The notes beneath the pieces are model-generated. The model was not told where the DNA came from. It did not search any database and saw nothing but the letters and a program-made list of their open reading frames with translations. A program made the translations under genes and the position numbers. 64,000 bases of DNA from Cryptomeria japonica (lineage: Eukaryota; Streptophyta; Pinopsida; Cupressales; Cupressaceae), in the NCBI RefSeq assembly GCF_030272615.1, contig NC_081410.1:192031619-192095618 (forward strand), in the 5' to 3' direction. Position 1 is the stretch's first letter. Each line of letters starts with the position of its first letter. This document shows, in pieces, positions 45,855 through 57,412 of this stretch.

Positions 45855-46189
45855 TTTTTTTAAAAAGATTACGCAACAATATAATCATGAGTTTTTAAAA
45901 AAACAATATCATCTCATATTTTATACCATAAAAAATGATATTAAGAAATTAATATTTACTTCGCCTGAGGCATACAATTTACATCATCCCTTGTCACCAC
46001 AAGAGAAAATGTTTACTCTAGGTGCCCACTATTCTTGAGGATGTATCTAGAAGTCATTTGATCCTCAGAAAAATCTAATAAAATAAAAAACCCTAATAAA
46101 TCCCGCTTGTGCAAGTGGTGAGAATGTCTATAAACTAGGGCCCATGTTAATCACATTTATCATCCCAAATTGAATAATTTAGTAGAGTA

Positions 46190-46787
46190 TAGTGAGAGTA
46201 GAAAGTGGTTCCTTAGAGATGGATACACTTGTGAGGTAGACAAGTTGTAAGAAGCAGAGGCCTTTCCTAGGGAAAATCAATGATGATTGCCTTGAGTATC
46301 TATTAAGGACCAATAATGACCTCATCATAGTGGCTATAAAATAAATTTTAGGGGCCGATTTTCTGGTTAGCAAGGATAGATACTAGGTGAACTTAGATAT
46401 CTCATCCCTCTTCATGGGTTCTTTGTTGGACCTAGAAGAGTCAAAGGATTTCATAGCGAGCATTATGTGGGGTTTATTTAGAAAGGAGTATACTAGTAGT
46501 TTGGAGAAAATTTTAGAGGTGGCATAATATGGGATAGGGCTGCCTACCACTATTGACTCGAAAGAACACCTAGAGTGGGATGCTATGATGCCTTGGCACC
46601 CATTTGTCACCAATTTTTGAACCATGAGCATAAGGGGGCATCAGAACCACTCTGGTCCAACCTATGGGTTTCTTCGTAAGCTCACCAAAATGAACATTGC
46701 CTTTGACATATGCTAGATTGAGGAGTTTTGGGTGATGGTAGATGATGATGGGTGGGATATGGATGAGAGAATGAGGGAGGAGGAGGT
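46190..46787 (+). pseudogene. Unrecognised (possibly host) protein-coding pseudogene, left part
   Basis: The plus strand has a degraded frame. MDTLVR at 46219 opens it, then INDDCLEYLLRTNNDLIIVA, FIASIMWGLF, LPTTIDSKEHLEWDAMMPWHPFV and GPTYGFLRKLTKMNIAFDI appear with about five stops or shifts. The last stretch (EEFWVMVDDDGWDMDERMREEE) runs in phase into the TSD of Copia element A at 46783-46787, and the same phase continues after A at 58230. I do not recognise the protein; an old element ORF is an alternative to a host gene. Left of it (45855-46189) nothing is recognised. Confidence 0.5.
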
Positions 46788-47370
46788 TGTTGGAAAATGG
46801 TGTCTCAACCTTGCATTTACATGACATTACTATTTATAGTAAGTTTTCATTTGGGTACGAAATGGTGTGAAAGTCTCCCTGAAGCTTCTGGTTGGTTAGA
46901 TAAGTATTCCGGTAAAGTTACATCATGAGATCATAGCTAGTTATGAAGATCTTAAATTTTTCGTTTTGGAGGGGGCCAATGAAAGGTTTAAATTTAATTT
47001 TGAGGAATTTAGAGGCCTGAAGCACCCTAAAAAGTGGGTGTAAATGGTGTAGTAGTTTATGAGGAAATAGAGAACTTTGCGAGCTTTCTGGCGCTTCAAA
47101 CAATTTGTCAATCAACCACAAGGTTCTCAAGTTATGGCATCCAGAAGTTTGTACTCCTGAAATAGGAAATATAAAATACATCGAACACATAAATGAGTCT
47201 AAAAGGGAGGGATAGATGTTGATGTGTGTTTTAACACATCATAGGGCATCTAGAAGGGAGATAAGGTCGGCTACACCTTATTAGGTCATTTTATCCCATG
47301 GTTTTGTAATACAGTTTGACAATTTCTTGTATTGTATCTCCTCTATATGAGGTGCGTTAGATAAAGGTTG
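46788..47370 (+). repeat. 5' LTR of element A, left piece
   Basis: It starts TGTTGGAAAATGG and matches 57413 onwards (GTGTCTCAACCTTG, AATGAAAGGTTTAAATTT and so on). The 5' copy has about 70 bp (near 46855-46930) that are absent from the 3' copy. It stops at GGTTG (47366-47370), the TSD of element B. Confidence 0.85.
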
Positions 47371-48545
47371 CGATGAATACTAAGAGGGGGGGTGAATTAG
47401 TATACCAAAAAACACTGTACTTAATTCTTTAAACAATTTAGCAGATAACCGGTGCAACAGATTCACTAATAAACTGGTTAAGATAAATGCAAACCAAATA
47501 GAAAACACAACATTCACCCACAAGAACACAATCACCATAAAACAAGATATTTGACATGGAACCCCAAATGGGAAAAACCATGGTGAGTAGAAACTCACAA
47601 GTAACTATCTGTAGAATAGAAACTAGACCGGTTAAGGTCATACAATGTTCTTCACCAGAACAGATCCTGTTAGGAATCTAGATCTTTGTTAAGAGATAAG
47701 TCCTGTTAAAGACTACCTTGTGAGAGGATTTCAGATCCATAGTTGTGAACCACCTTGTTAGAGGATTTACAAAGGCTTTGATAGGCCTACCCGGTTAAGG
47801 GTTTCAAACTTTTTGAAGAGGTGAGTAATCAACAAGTGAGTGATCTAGCTAATAGCATAGTTTGCTTAATTAGATCCTTGACAACTCCTTGTTAATGCAC
47901 TTCAGTATTACTTCAGTCTTCAATATCTCCACACTCTACATAGACCTAATCTTCTCTACAATGATCGCACATAACCTTTTCTATCACACATCTCTTACAC
48001 ACCATACATGCAAACCCTAGACATGATGTCCTTATAAAGGAAACTGATTTCATGTTGGTCCAATAGGATTAGACTACAAGTTCCTAGGTTTAGTGCATCT
48101 AGACACATTTGGTAACATGACACAAAATCACCGCCAAAGTGTCGGTGGATGATAACTCATCATACATTACAAATATACTTGTTGGTAACTCATCACAGAG
48201 TAATACCGGTTAATACAATATACTGATTACCGATTGTCAAAAATGAAGACTGGTAGATCATAGTGTTCTGATCAAAAGTTAACTACCACTTGGTTCCATC
48301 ATACCACTTGAGCTCCTCGAATTGCTTGAGGTCTCCATACCGCTTGAGCTCTCTATTCAATTTGTGACCGGTAAACATCTTCTGCAAAATACCAATAGTC
48401 TAAAGACTATACATTCAATAATACACAATAACAGTTGGAACAATTACCGGTTGAGTCATAACTCATGCATCAAGAAAGTGTGTGTCCATCATCAAGAAAG
48501 TGTGTGTCCATCAATGACAATCAAAACATCATCAAAATGCCAACA
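47371..48545 (-). repeat. 3' LTR of element B
   Basis: The minus strand starts TGTTGGCATTTTGATG at 48545 and ends CTTAGTATTCATCG at 47371. It has the C-tract (47385-47392), the GGTTTTTCCC block (47570-47580) and TAACAGG-type repeats (47640-47820). A 19-bp tandem duplication (CATCAAGAAAGTGTGTGTC, about 48468-48510) is absent from the fragment at 52860. Confidence 0.85.
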
Positions 48546-48560
48546 ATCTCCCCCTTTGGC
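48546..48560 (-). other. Polypurine tract, element B
   Basis: The minus strand reads GCCAAAGGGGGAGAT immediately before the LTR. Further GGGGGAGT tracts lie at about 48630 and 48694, as in element E. Confidence 0.8.
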
Positions 48561-48771
48561 TTTGATGGCAACACTTAGGAAAATTTTGACATCTAAGTGT
48601 TTTTACAACAAAAAATGCCATAATCAAAATTACTCCCCCAAAGTGGTAACATGAAAGTACATGAAATGGTAACATTCACCAAAATTTCAAATACTACTCC
48701 CCCTTTGCCAACAATGACAAACTAATGCAGAATAACCCCTCTTTCCTTATATATAAAAATAGAGTAAATGT

Positions 48772-49869
48772 TCATGACAATAAGGAATGAAACTTATCAA
48801 AAACAGATTTAAAGTCCTGCATAAAAGTTTTCATGGCCAATGTCCATGACTCAAGTAATGAGGTAGCAACCTCACTTTCAGTTTGCATGTAGAATACTAG
48901 TTCTTCCATTGCATCAATGGTACTTAGCTCTTGAGTTACCGTGATAGCTTCCAGATTGAGAAAACATTTCTGAAGAATCTGCAGTCTTGGCAATAAGACC
49001 AGTTGAAGCTCCTGCAAATCTCTAGTTCGGTTGCTGATCTCTGAGTCCATCTTAGCTGTCTGAAGCTGATAATGATGAACCATTTGCCCATATGTAGTGA
49101 ATGAATCATATGGCATCTTGAAGTTGCTTATATATGAATGTAACTCCGATTGGAGTTTATCTTTTTGTTTAAGAACATCATCACAAAATAGATGGGGTTG
49201 GAAGATTTTACTCAAGAGTAATTTTCCCTCATCCATAGAAACACTGATATCCTTCTGCTATTTTAGAAGTTGTGTCCGGAGCTCATTCATTTTCTTGACT
49301 AAGGCAGTGTTGAGTGCCTTTTCATGATTCTTCTTTGCAGTGGTTGCAGCAACATCTTCCAAGCATTGTACCTGGTCCTCCACTACGGTACAAAGAAGTT
49401 TGAGCTTGGATAGAGAGGAATCGGTACTGGGGAGGTTCGTACCGGGAATCAGACTAGTAAGGGTGTCAACTGCAATTTGTATGACATCCTGTTCCTTCTT
49501 CCTCTATAATGATTTCAGTCTCTCTTGTGCAAGTTTGATGCTTTGAAGTAGCTCAGACTCATCTACAGATTGAAGATCAATAGAACTGGTGGTGTCAACC
49601 TGTTTGGCTTGACCACCAGTTGCCTTAGGAGTCTCTTCTTGTTTGGTCTTTTCTACTTCCTTCTCCTCTACTGCTCTTTTATTTTCCTCTTCTTTCTTCT
49701 TTTTCTCCTCTTTCTTCTTCTCCATTTCTTCTTTCTTCTTGTCCTCTTCTTTTCTCTTCTCCTCTTCTTTTCTCTTCTCCTCTTCTTTCCTTTTCTCCTC
49801 TTCTTTCCTTTGAATAAATTCAACTGAATCTACAGGTGCACTAGAACTAGAGTGTGCTGCAGAAGCCAT
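48772..49869 (-). pseudogene. ORF2 of element B (short form)
   Basis: It starts at 49869 with MASAAHSSSSAPVDS, similar to the MASTSA start of H ORF2. The long N-terminal globular domain of H and E is absent. Instead a run of KRKEEE repeats (49800-49670) leads to the conserved C-terminal domain: DVIQIAVDTLTSL, a long helical stretch (LKQKDKLQSELHSYI) and LSTIDAMEEL. It ends FHSLLS at 48772. Only two in-frame stops are seen (49506 and about 49258), so it is nearly intact (about 365 codons). This suggests a natural internally deleted form that keeps start and C-terminal domain. Function unknown. Confidence 0.7.
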
Positions 49870-50345
49870 GATGAGAAAGAAATTCGAGAAATACCTTCAC
49901 AATCCAGAATTTAGGGTTAACCAATGTCGCTCACAATACACCACTTCGATTGCCAGATTACCACTTAGTGTTCTTCACTTGATAGAATTGAAAACAATCT
50001 CTGGATTCCTCTGCAAGATTTTTGAATTCACTTTGAATCACTAGACGAATCGCTCTTTTTCGCTCTGCTCTTAAAAATTCTTCACTCGAAAATAGATAAG
50101 TGAAAATGACGACGAAAATCCTTTTAAACATAATTTTCACCTACCATAATAAATGCATCACTGTTAGGGCACAAACCCTAATTTTGCCTTTTATCACTTC
50201 CAGTCTTCTGCCGATTGACAGGTAACATATACCGGTTAAGGTCTTTACCGATATAAATCGGGGGTTCGAAATATTTCACTGATATGTTCCCCCTAAGCTT
50301 TTTTGAAGCTCAGTTTGCCGGTTCAGAGACTTCCACACTAGGTGT

Positions 50346-51472
50346 AGAATCCGGTTCATCCTATGACACTTCTTTAGATTTCTTTTTCCATGTTTTATTC
50401 ATTCCCACTTGAACAGTTTCAACATCAATCTTCCCTTCTGGAGTGATTGGTATATCATCCGATAGGTTCTTTCCCAGTTTGTAAGTTCTGGCAGTGTGTC
50501 CTAGTTTGTTGCAATGGTAGCATATCATTCCAGGTGTTCTCCATCGTCCATTATTCATACTTCCATTCTTCCTTTTGCATGTTGCAATAGTGTGACTGCT
50601 ACCATAACAAATCAAATAGGTTGCTCTCCAACTAGTTGACGCTTGATAACTTCTTGACCGATGGTCATAAGTATTGTACCGATTGGAATTCCGGTTCACA
50701 GAAGGTTCCGAGATAACTCCTTGAGTCCTTGGAGTGTATCTCTCAGTGTTGTACAAAATAGACCTCATTCAAATGCTCTATGCCCAAACTTTAGGCATGC
50801 ATAATAGTTTCAAGTGAATCTATTAGATCTAGGCCTATTGTTTAGGAAATAAGGAAAATTGTTGTAAGCCTTGCTTCTACACACATTAGCAATATGTCCT
50901 TCTTTGAGACAATTAAAGAAAACAGGTTTAAATTTTTTCTTACCTTTATCCTTGGATGTCGGTTGCTTGTTTGATGCTTCATCTTTTGTTCCAGAGGTCT
51001 CACCTTCCTCATACCTAGAGAAACCAAGTCCAGTGGTATTCTTTACTGGTTTTGCCAATTCTAGCTTTTGCTCTAGCTTAGCAGTACTCTGATTGAATTT
51101 GGCAAGTATCTCCTTTGACTCAGTAAGTTCCTTGGAAATAGTAGCATTAGATTTTATCAAGGTTGCATTCTCAGAAATAGCCATGTTTAGTTCACCTTGC
51201 ATTTCTTCTTTTTCCACTTTACTCTCTTGGAGATGAGTGGTAAGGGTACTGATTTCTTGCTTCATCTTGGAGATCTCATGATCTTTGTCTTTTACCAAAT
51301 CTTCAGCTTTCCTTCTATTCTCAAGCTCTTGACACATTCTGATAGTTAGTCCTTCCAACTCCTTTCTCAGATTGGCTTTAGATTCATTCAATTTTTCAAC
51401 TTCTTCAACTAGGGCATCCATGTCTACTTCATTAGAAGAGCTATTTTCAGTAAGTTCCATCAGTTTCTTTAG
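50346..51472 (-). pseudogene. gag: Gag of element B
   Basis: The coiled-coil half (51460 down to about 51030: MDALVEEVEKLNES, LTIRMCQELENRRKAEDLVK) aligns with E Gag. Knuckles: FFNCLKEGHIANVC (first Cys lost, about 50930-50880), a degenerate CYGSSHTIATC with its first Cys lost (about 50615), and CYHCNKLGHTARTY (last Cys now Tyr, about 50520). A frame change occurs near 50800. The first about 40 codons are not here but in the inverted segment at 52353-52475. From 49870 to 50345 I see only non-coding linker. Confidence 0.75.
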
Positions 51473-52475
51473 TTAACTTTTGACCAGAACATTATGATCT
51501 ACCAGTCTTCATTTTTGATAATCGGTAATCGGTATATTGTATTAACCGGTATTACTATGTGATGAGTTACCAACCAGTATTTCTGTAATGTGTGATGAGT
51601 TATCATCCACCGACACTTTGGCGGTGATTTTGTGTCATGTTACCAAATGTGTCTAGATGCACTGAACCTAGGAACTTGTAGTCTAATCCTATTGGATCAA
51701 CATGAAATTAGTTTCCTTTATAAGGACATCATATCTGGGGTTTGCATGTATGGTGTGTAAGAGATGTGTGATAGAAAAGGTTATGTGCAATCATTGTAGA
51801 GTAGATTAGGTCTATGTAGAGTGTGGAGATATTGAAGACTGAAGTAATGCTAAAATTCATTAACAAGGAGTTGTCAAGGATCTAATTAAGCAGACTGTGC
51901 TATTAGCTAGATCACTCACTTGTTGATTACTCACCTCTTTAACAAGTCTAAAACCCTTAACCAGGTAGGCCTAGCAAATCCTTTGTGAATCCCCTAACAA
52001 GGTGGTTCACAACTATGGATTTGAAATCCTCTCACAAGGTAGTCTTGAACATGACTTATCTCCTAATAGAGATCTAGATTCCTAACAAGATTTGTTCTAG
52101 TGAAGAACATTGTATGACCTTAATCGGTCTAGTTTCTATTATGCAGATAGTTACTTGTGAGTTTTTTCTGACCGTGCTTTTTCTCATTTGGGTTTCCACA
52201 TCAAATATCTTGTGTTATGGTGATTGTGCTCTTGTGGGAGAATGATGTGTTTGCTATTTGGTTTGCATTTATTTTAACTGGGTTATTAGTGAATCTGTTG
52301 CATCGGTTATCCGCTAAACTATTTAAAGGAAGTCTAACCACTTGGAAGGAGATATGGGGGAATATACTGTGAGGGAACTTACCCATCGTCTCACTCAGAC
52401 TAAGAGAGCCTATGATGAACTCAAAGTCAAGTATAAAGCCTCTTTGGCCAAAAGAAGAGAGCATGCTGAGAAACT
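51473..52475 (+). repeat. Inverted LTR-gag segment of element B
   Basis: On the plus strand this is an LTR from about its base 255 (TTAACTTTTGACC) to AAACTATTTAAAGGAAG near 52335, then gag start MGEYTVRELTHRL to HAEKL (52353-52475). The C-tract, LTR end and PBS between these are deleted. The gag codons are those missing from the minus-strand gag. Both borders carry the word GAAACTGAT, which is shared by gag and the LTR. Confidence 0.75.
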
Positions 52476-52917
52476 GATTTCATGTCGGTCCAATAAGATT
52501 AGACTACAAGTTCCTAGGTTCAGTGCATTTAGACACATTTGGTAACATGACACAAAATCATCACCAAAGTGTCAGTGGGTGATAACTCATAACACATTAC
52601 TAAAATACTGGTTGGTAACTCATCACAGAGTAATAGCAGTTAATACAATATACCGATTACTAATTGTTAAAAATGAAGACTGGTAGATCATAGTGTTCCG
52701 ATCAAAAGTTAACTATCGCTTGGTTCCATCATACTGCTTGAGCTCTCCAGTCAATCTGTGATCGGTAAACATCTTTAGCAAAATACCGATAGTCTAAAGA
52801 CTATACATTCAATAATACACAATATCGGTTGGAACAATTATCGGTTGAGTCATAACTCATACATCAAGAAAGTGTGTGTCCATCAATGACAATCAAAACA
52901 TAATCAAAATGCCAATA
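52476..52917 (-). repeat. 5' LTR fragment of element B
   Basis: The minus strand begins TATTGGCATTTTGATT at 52917 (TGTTGG degenerate) and covers the first about 440 bp of the LTR up to CATGAAATCAGTTTC. The inner 240 bp are an inverted copy of 51473-51720. Confidence 0.8.
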
Positions 52918-52922
52918 GGCTG

Positions 52923-53212
52923 TGTGTAAGATTCTTATGGCTATTGAGTTACCTCTAAATCTTTGATTAGTGGTACTCTTGCAAAGAGATTTCTCTACAA
53001 GTATATTGTAATCTATTTTGATTGTTGAATAATATATTGGGTGGCTTTTGGAGTGTGGGGTTTTTTCCCGCATAAATCACTGTGTTATTGTTTGAATGTT
53101 ATTATATCTATTTCTATTTTATGTAACTGTTGTGATGATCTATAAAATTTTTTGTATTACCCTCCTTTCAAGGTTAGTGTAGGAAGTTTTTCCGCTACTT
53201 AACTTCCTTACA
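52923..53212 (+). repeat. 5' LTR of element A, right piece
   Basis: It resumes TGTGTAAGATTC and matches 57917-58229 to the end CTTCCTTACA. Confidence 0.88.
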
Positions 53213-53214
53213 AG

Positions 53215-53226
53215 TGGTATCAAAGC
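53215..53226 (+). other. Primer-binding site, element A
   Basis: TGGTATCAAAGC, the Met-tRNA PBS with one change, 2 nt after the LTR. Confidence 0.88.
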
Positions 53227-53336
53227 TTGATCAACTTTGGTTTTAGTTGTGGGTTGTTGGGTTTTTTGAACTAATCCAGATTTGAGTGGGAGCTTTTGCA
53301 GAAGACAATTTTTGATCTTGTTGCACGAATTTTTAG

Positions 53337-54130
53337 ATGGAAAGTTCATTAAGAAAAATAGAGGCAGAGAAATTTAATGGAACAAATTTTGAGATCTGGA
53401 AGCTGAAGATGTAATATATGCTAATAGATCGAGATCTATGGGATGCTATTGATGCAAATGTCAAAAGGCCCTCAGATCCTACTGCGGCAGGTCAGTATGA
53501 TGTTTTGGACCAAAAGTCCAAGGGTCTAATCAAATTGTGCATGGCAAACTCTATTTTGATCAATGTCCATGAAGAAAACACTGCAAAGAAGCTATGGACT
53601 AAGCTTGCTGAAATATATGAAGCACAATCTTTATAAAATCAAATTGTCTTGAGGAATAAATTGTATTCCTTGAAGATGGAAGAGGATGGATGAGCTGCAA
53701 ACCATCTGGAAGCATTTAATATGTTTGTGGCTCAATTAGTATCTATCAATGTTAAGATGAACGAAGAGGAGAAATGCCAGACCTTGCTTTGTTCTTTTCC
53801 TGATTTGTGGGATTCTCTTGTTATGGCTATCAGGAGTACTTCTATTGTTTTGAAGTCTGAAGATGTGGTGGGTGCCCTACTTGGTGAAGAGATGCGAAGG
53901 AAGGTATCCCATAGTTTGAAGGAATCTCTAACTATTCATGGAAGACCTAAGGAGAAAGGCAAGAAGAATGAGAAGCGTGATAAGTCCAAATCAAGAGGGA
54001 GATCTAAATCTCTTCAAAATTCCAAAGTCATTTAATGGAATCGTGGTAAACTAGGTCACATCCATAAGGACTGCAAAGAAGAAAAAAGAAGAAGATTGAT
54101 TATAATTCTAAGTTTGAGAAGGAAGATGGT
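53337..54130 (+). pseudogene. gag: Gag of element A
   Basis: The ATG at 53337 (MESSLRKIEAEKFNGTNFEIWKLKM) opens a UBN2-type Copia capsid: YDVLDQKSKGLIKLC and AKKLWTKLAEIYE follow. Stops occur at about 53415, 53634 and 53692. LLCSFPDLWDSLVMAI is the end of the capsid. A basic region (KGKKNEKRDKSKSRGRSKS) precedes the knuckle, which reads WNRGKLGHIHKDC. Both leading cysteines are lost, so RNA binding is probably abolished. Confidence 0.85.
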
Positions 54131-55530
54131 GATGCATTTATTGTAGATTTGGTGACTCATGCAGGTAATGATGCTTGGTTAATTGAATTAGGTGCATCTT
54201 TTCATATGACTGCCAATAATGATTGGTTTTCTGAATATGAAGAATATAATGAAGGTAAGGTGTATTTGGGTGATGATTCACATTTACACATTGTTGGTCA
54301 ACGTAAAGTTAGAATGAAGTTTTCTAATGGTAGAATAAAAAAAGATTAATGGTGTGCTACATATCCTTGGTTTAAAATGAAATCTAGTATCTGTGAGCAA
54401 ACTGATAGATGCGGATGTGCAGGTAGTCTTTTCTAAAACATGATGTAAGATGATTAAGGGTGCTATGGTAATTGCTAGAGGTGTCAAGTTCAACACTTTG
54501 TATAAGCTAGATGCATATACTATTGAGTGTAATAGCACTTTTGTAAAAAGTAAATCAGTGGAAAATTTGAGGGTTTCACTTTCAAAAAATGGAAATGGCT
54601 TTCTGGTACCTAAGGGTACTCTTTCTTCTAAAGCAAAGTTACCTACAGAGAAGAATATGTTATAGCACCAGAGGCTTGGCCACATTGGAGACAAGGGTCT
54701 AAGGACCTTGAAAAATAAAAAACCTTGTTGAACATTTGAATGGTTATAATCTTGACTTTGATTTCTATGAGCATTGCATTTATGGAAAAAAAACCCTCGT
54801 TCAGTTTTACTCAAGTTCTCATAAAACTTCTAGTGTTTTGGATCTTATTCATTCTGATGTGTTTGGTCCTGTAGATGCTCCTTCGATTGGAAAATCCACA
54901 TATTATGTTTCATTTATTGATGATTTTATTAGAAGGACATGGGTATATTTTCTAAAGAGTAAATATGAAGTTTTTAGTCAATTTAAAGAATTTAAAACAA
55001 TGGTTGAGTTGCAGACTAGAAAGAAAATTAAATGTTTGAGGACTGATAATTGCGGTGAATTTTGTGCTAATGATTTTGATAGATTCTATAGAGATTGTGG
55101 CATTAACAGACAAAAGACAACTCTGTATTCTCCACATGAAAATGTAGTTGCCGAAAGAATGAATAGGACACTGATGGAGAAGGCTAGGAGTATGTTGAGT
55201 TGTCCTTGTATAGAATAAAAGTTTTGGGCTGAAGCTATTGCCATTGCTTGCTACTTGATTAATAGGTCTTCTACATCAGCCCTTGTTGATAAAATGCCTA
55301 TGGAAGCATGGTTGAGTCACAAGCCTTCATTAAGCCATCTTAGAGTTTTTGGTTGCGAGGCATGTGCACATGTGCCAAAGGAGAAGTAGAAAACGTTGGA
55401 GAACAAGTTTGTGAAATGTATATTTATTAGGTATAGTTATAGTGTGAAAGGATGCAAGCTTGCAGACCTTGTTGTACAAAAGGTAATTACAAGGAGAAGT
55501 GTTATTTTTAGAGAAATTAAGTCTCATTCC
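54131..55530 (+). pseudogene. pol: Protease and integrase of element A
   Basis: The protease reads WLIELGASFHMT (54176-54212); the catalytic Asp-Ser of the usual DSGAS is Glu-Leu. HQRLGHIG (54667) starts the integrase zinc finger, whose first Cys is Tyr (FYEHCIYGK, 54760s). The core keeps its acidic triad: Asp in HSDVFGP (54856), Asp in LRTDNCGEF (55038) and Glu in VVAERMNRT (55150). A stop (55216) follows SCPCIE, then FWAEAIAIACYLINRS and the C-terminal part with stops to about 55520. The integrase core is the best-preserved part of the element. Confidence 0.87.
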
Positions 55531-57357
55531 ATTACATTGTAGTCAAAACATACTAAAAAGAAAGACGTGATTAAATTTCTTTCTACAACTGAAAGAGTTT
55601 AATCAAAACCCCTAGATAGGCAAGAAGTTGAGGAGAGCTCATCTAGCTCTGAATCTTCAAAAGAGGAGGAAGAACCTCCAATTCAAATTGTTTGAATATC
55701 TAGAAGGCATAGACAACCACCTGAAAGGTATTCACCTGATGATTGGAGATGTCTTTTTCCTTTGAATACTAATGTGGATGAACCAAAATTTGTAGAAGAG
55801 GCATTACATATGAATGATGCAGAATCTTGGAAGATTGATATGGAAGAAGAAATGGAGGCTTTGAAAAGGAATGATACATGGGATGTTGTACCATTTCCTG
55901 AAGGATGGAATCCTGTTAGTTGCAAATGGGTGTTCAAGAAAAAGATTGGTTCAAATGGAAGTATTGAGAAGTATAAAGCAAGGTTGGTTGCAAAAGACTA
56001 CTCTCAAGTTGAGGGTGTTGATTATGGTGAGATATTTTATCCTATTGCCAAAATGACATCCATTAGATTTTTGCTCTCTATTGCTAATGCTTATGATTTA
56101 GAGGTTGAGAAAATGGATGTGAAAACTGCTTTCCTTCATGGTGATTTGGAGGAGGATATATATGACACAACCAAAGCACTATGTGGTGAAAGGTAAAAGT
56201 AATTTGGTCTATAAATTAAAGAAATCCCTGTATGACATTAAATAGAGTTCTAGGATGTGGTACCAAAAAATTAATACATATGTGTTGAGTTTGGGATTTG
56301 AGCATTCTAAATTAGATCACTATGTTTATTATAAATCTGGTGGTGATTATTTCCTATACATTGCATTGTATGTTGATGATATGTTATTCATTGGCAAAGG
56401 GAAAGGTATGATTTTAGAACTCAAGTCTCAGCTTGCTGCTAAATTTGAAATGAAAGATCTTGGTTTAGCGAAACACATTCTTGGGATGGAAATTAAAAGA
56501 GATAGAGTGAAAAAAAGCTATGGCTAGGCTAGAGTAAGTATGTGAATTCAGTGTTATTGAGGTTCAACATGCAGGATTGTAGACCATTGTTTTTTCCTTT
56601 TATAGTTGGAACAAAATTATCTGCTATAGATTTTCCTACATCCCCATCCGAGATGGAAGACATGAGAAAAGTTCCTTACCAAAGTTCAATTGGAAGTTTG
56701 ATGTAAGCTATGGTTTGTACTAGACCAGACATTGCCAAAGTAGTGGGAGTTCTATCTAGATATATGTCTAATCTTGGTAGAGTTCATTGGGATGTAGTTA
56801 AAAGAGTCTTTAGATATTTGAAGGGTACCTCAGAGTAGTATTTATGTTATCATGGTAATTCAGTTGGAGACATGATTTCCCTTGATATTCATGGGTATGT
56901 GGATTTAGACTGGGCAGGTGATATTGATAGTAGAAGATCCACCAGTGCTTATGCGTTTACTTTATTTGGTGGTGCAATTAGTTGGATGAGTAAGCGATAG
57001 GATGTGGTTGCTTTGTCCACTACTAAAGTAGAGTATATAGAAGCTACTCATGCTTGTAAAGAGGTCATTTATCTTAAGAGATTGTGTAAAAAAATTGGAA
57101 TATAACAAGGAGCTGTGATAGTTTATTGTGACAATCAGAGTGCGATCTGCCTAGCTAAGAATGTGACATTTCATCCCCGAACCAAGCATAATGATTTTCA
57201 ATATCATTTTGTTAGAGATATGGTCAAAGATGGTAGGGTGAAGCTGGTTAAGGTAGAAACTTTGATGAATGCTGCAGATTATTTAGCTAAGGCTATGAGC
57301 ACAAAGAAGTTTAGATGGTGCTCAGAGTCTATGGGCCTCATGGCCCCTAGCAATTGA
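55531..57357 (+). pseudogene. pol: Reverse transcriptase and RNase H of element A
   Basis: EALHMNDAESWKIDMEEEMEALKRNDTWDVV (55800s), YKARLVAKDYSQ and EKMDVKTAFLHGDLEEDIY follow the Copia RT order. A shift at about 56165 puts the next part out of phase. MWYQKINTYVLSLGF resumes it, and YVDDM (56370) is intact. Further stops occur near 56527, 56706, 56838 and 57000, after which WMSKR and LSTTKVEYI are seen. RNase H ends with IVYCDNQSAICLAKN, RTKHNDFQYHFVRD and the stop at 57357. It would synthesise element cDNA in cytoplasmic particles; this copy cannot. Confidence 0.88.
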
Positions 57358-57398
57358 TTTATTGTGTTGATACTCGCTTTTCTCTTGCAAGGTGTTTG

Positions 57399-57412
57399 AC
57401 AAGTGGGAGATT
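57399..57412 (+). other. Polypurine tract, element A
   Basis: ACAAGTGGGAGATT precedes the LTR start TGTTGG. Confidence 0.75.

Larger units (their letters stand above)
47371..52917 (-). mobile_element. Pol-less element B (gag + short ORF2) with rearranged 5' end
   Basis: On the minus strand this shows the 3' LTR (48545-47371), polypurine tracts, ORF2 (49869-48772) and gag (51472-50346). The 5' end is scrambled: an inverted LTR-gag segment (51473-52475), then the first about 440 bp of the LTR in normal orientation (52917-52476). TSDs are GGTTG (47366-47370) and GGCTG (52918-52922), one transition apart, so the whole block is a single insertion in the A LTR. It has no protease, integrase, RT or usable PBS. 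Confidence 0.8.

Noticed and set aside
51473-52475. An independent plus-strand element next to B
   Set aside because: Its gag codons are exactly those missing from the minus-strand gag, its LTR lacks the PBS side, and one TSD pair encloses everything; a rearranged single element fits better.
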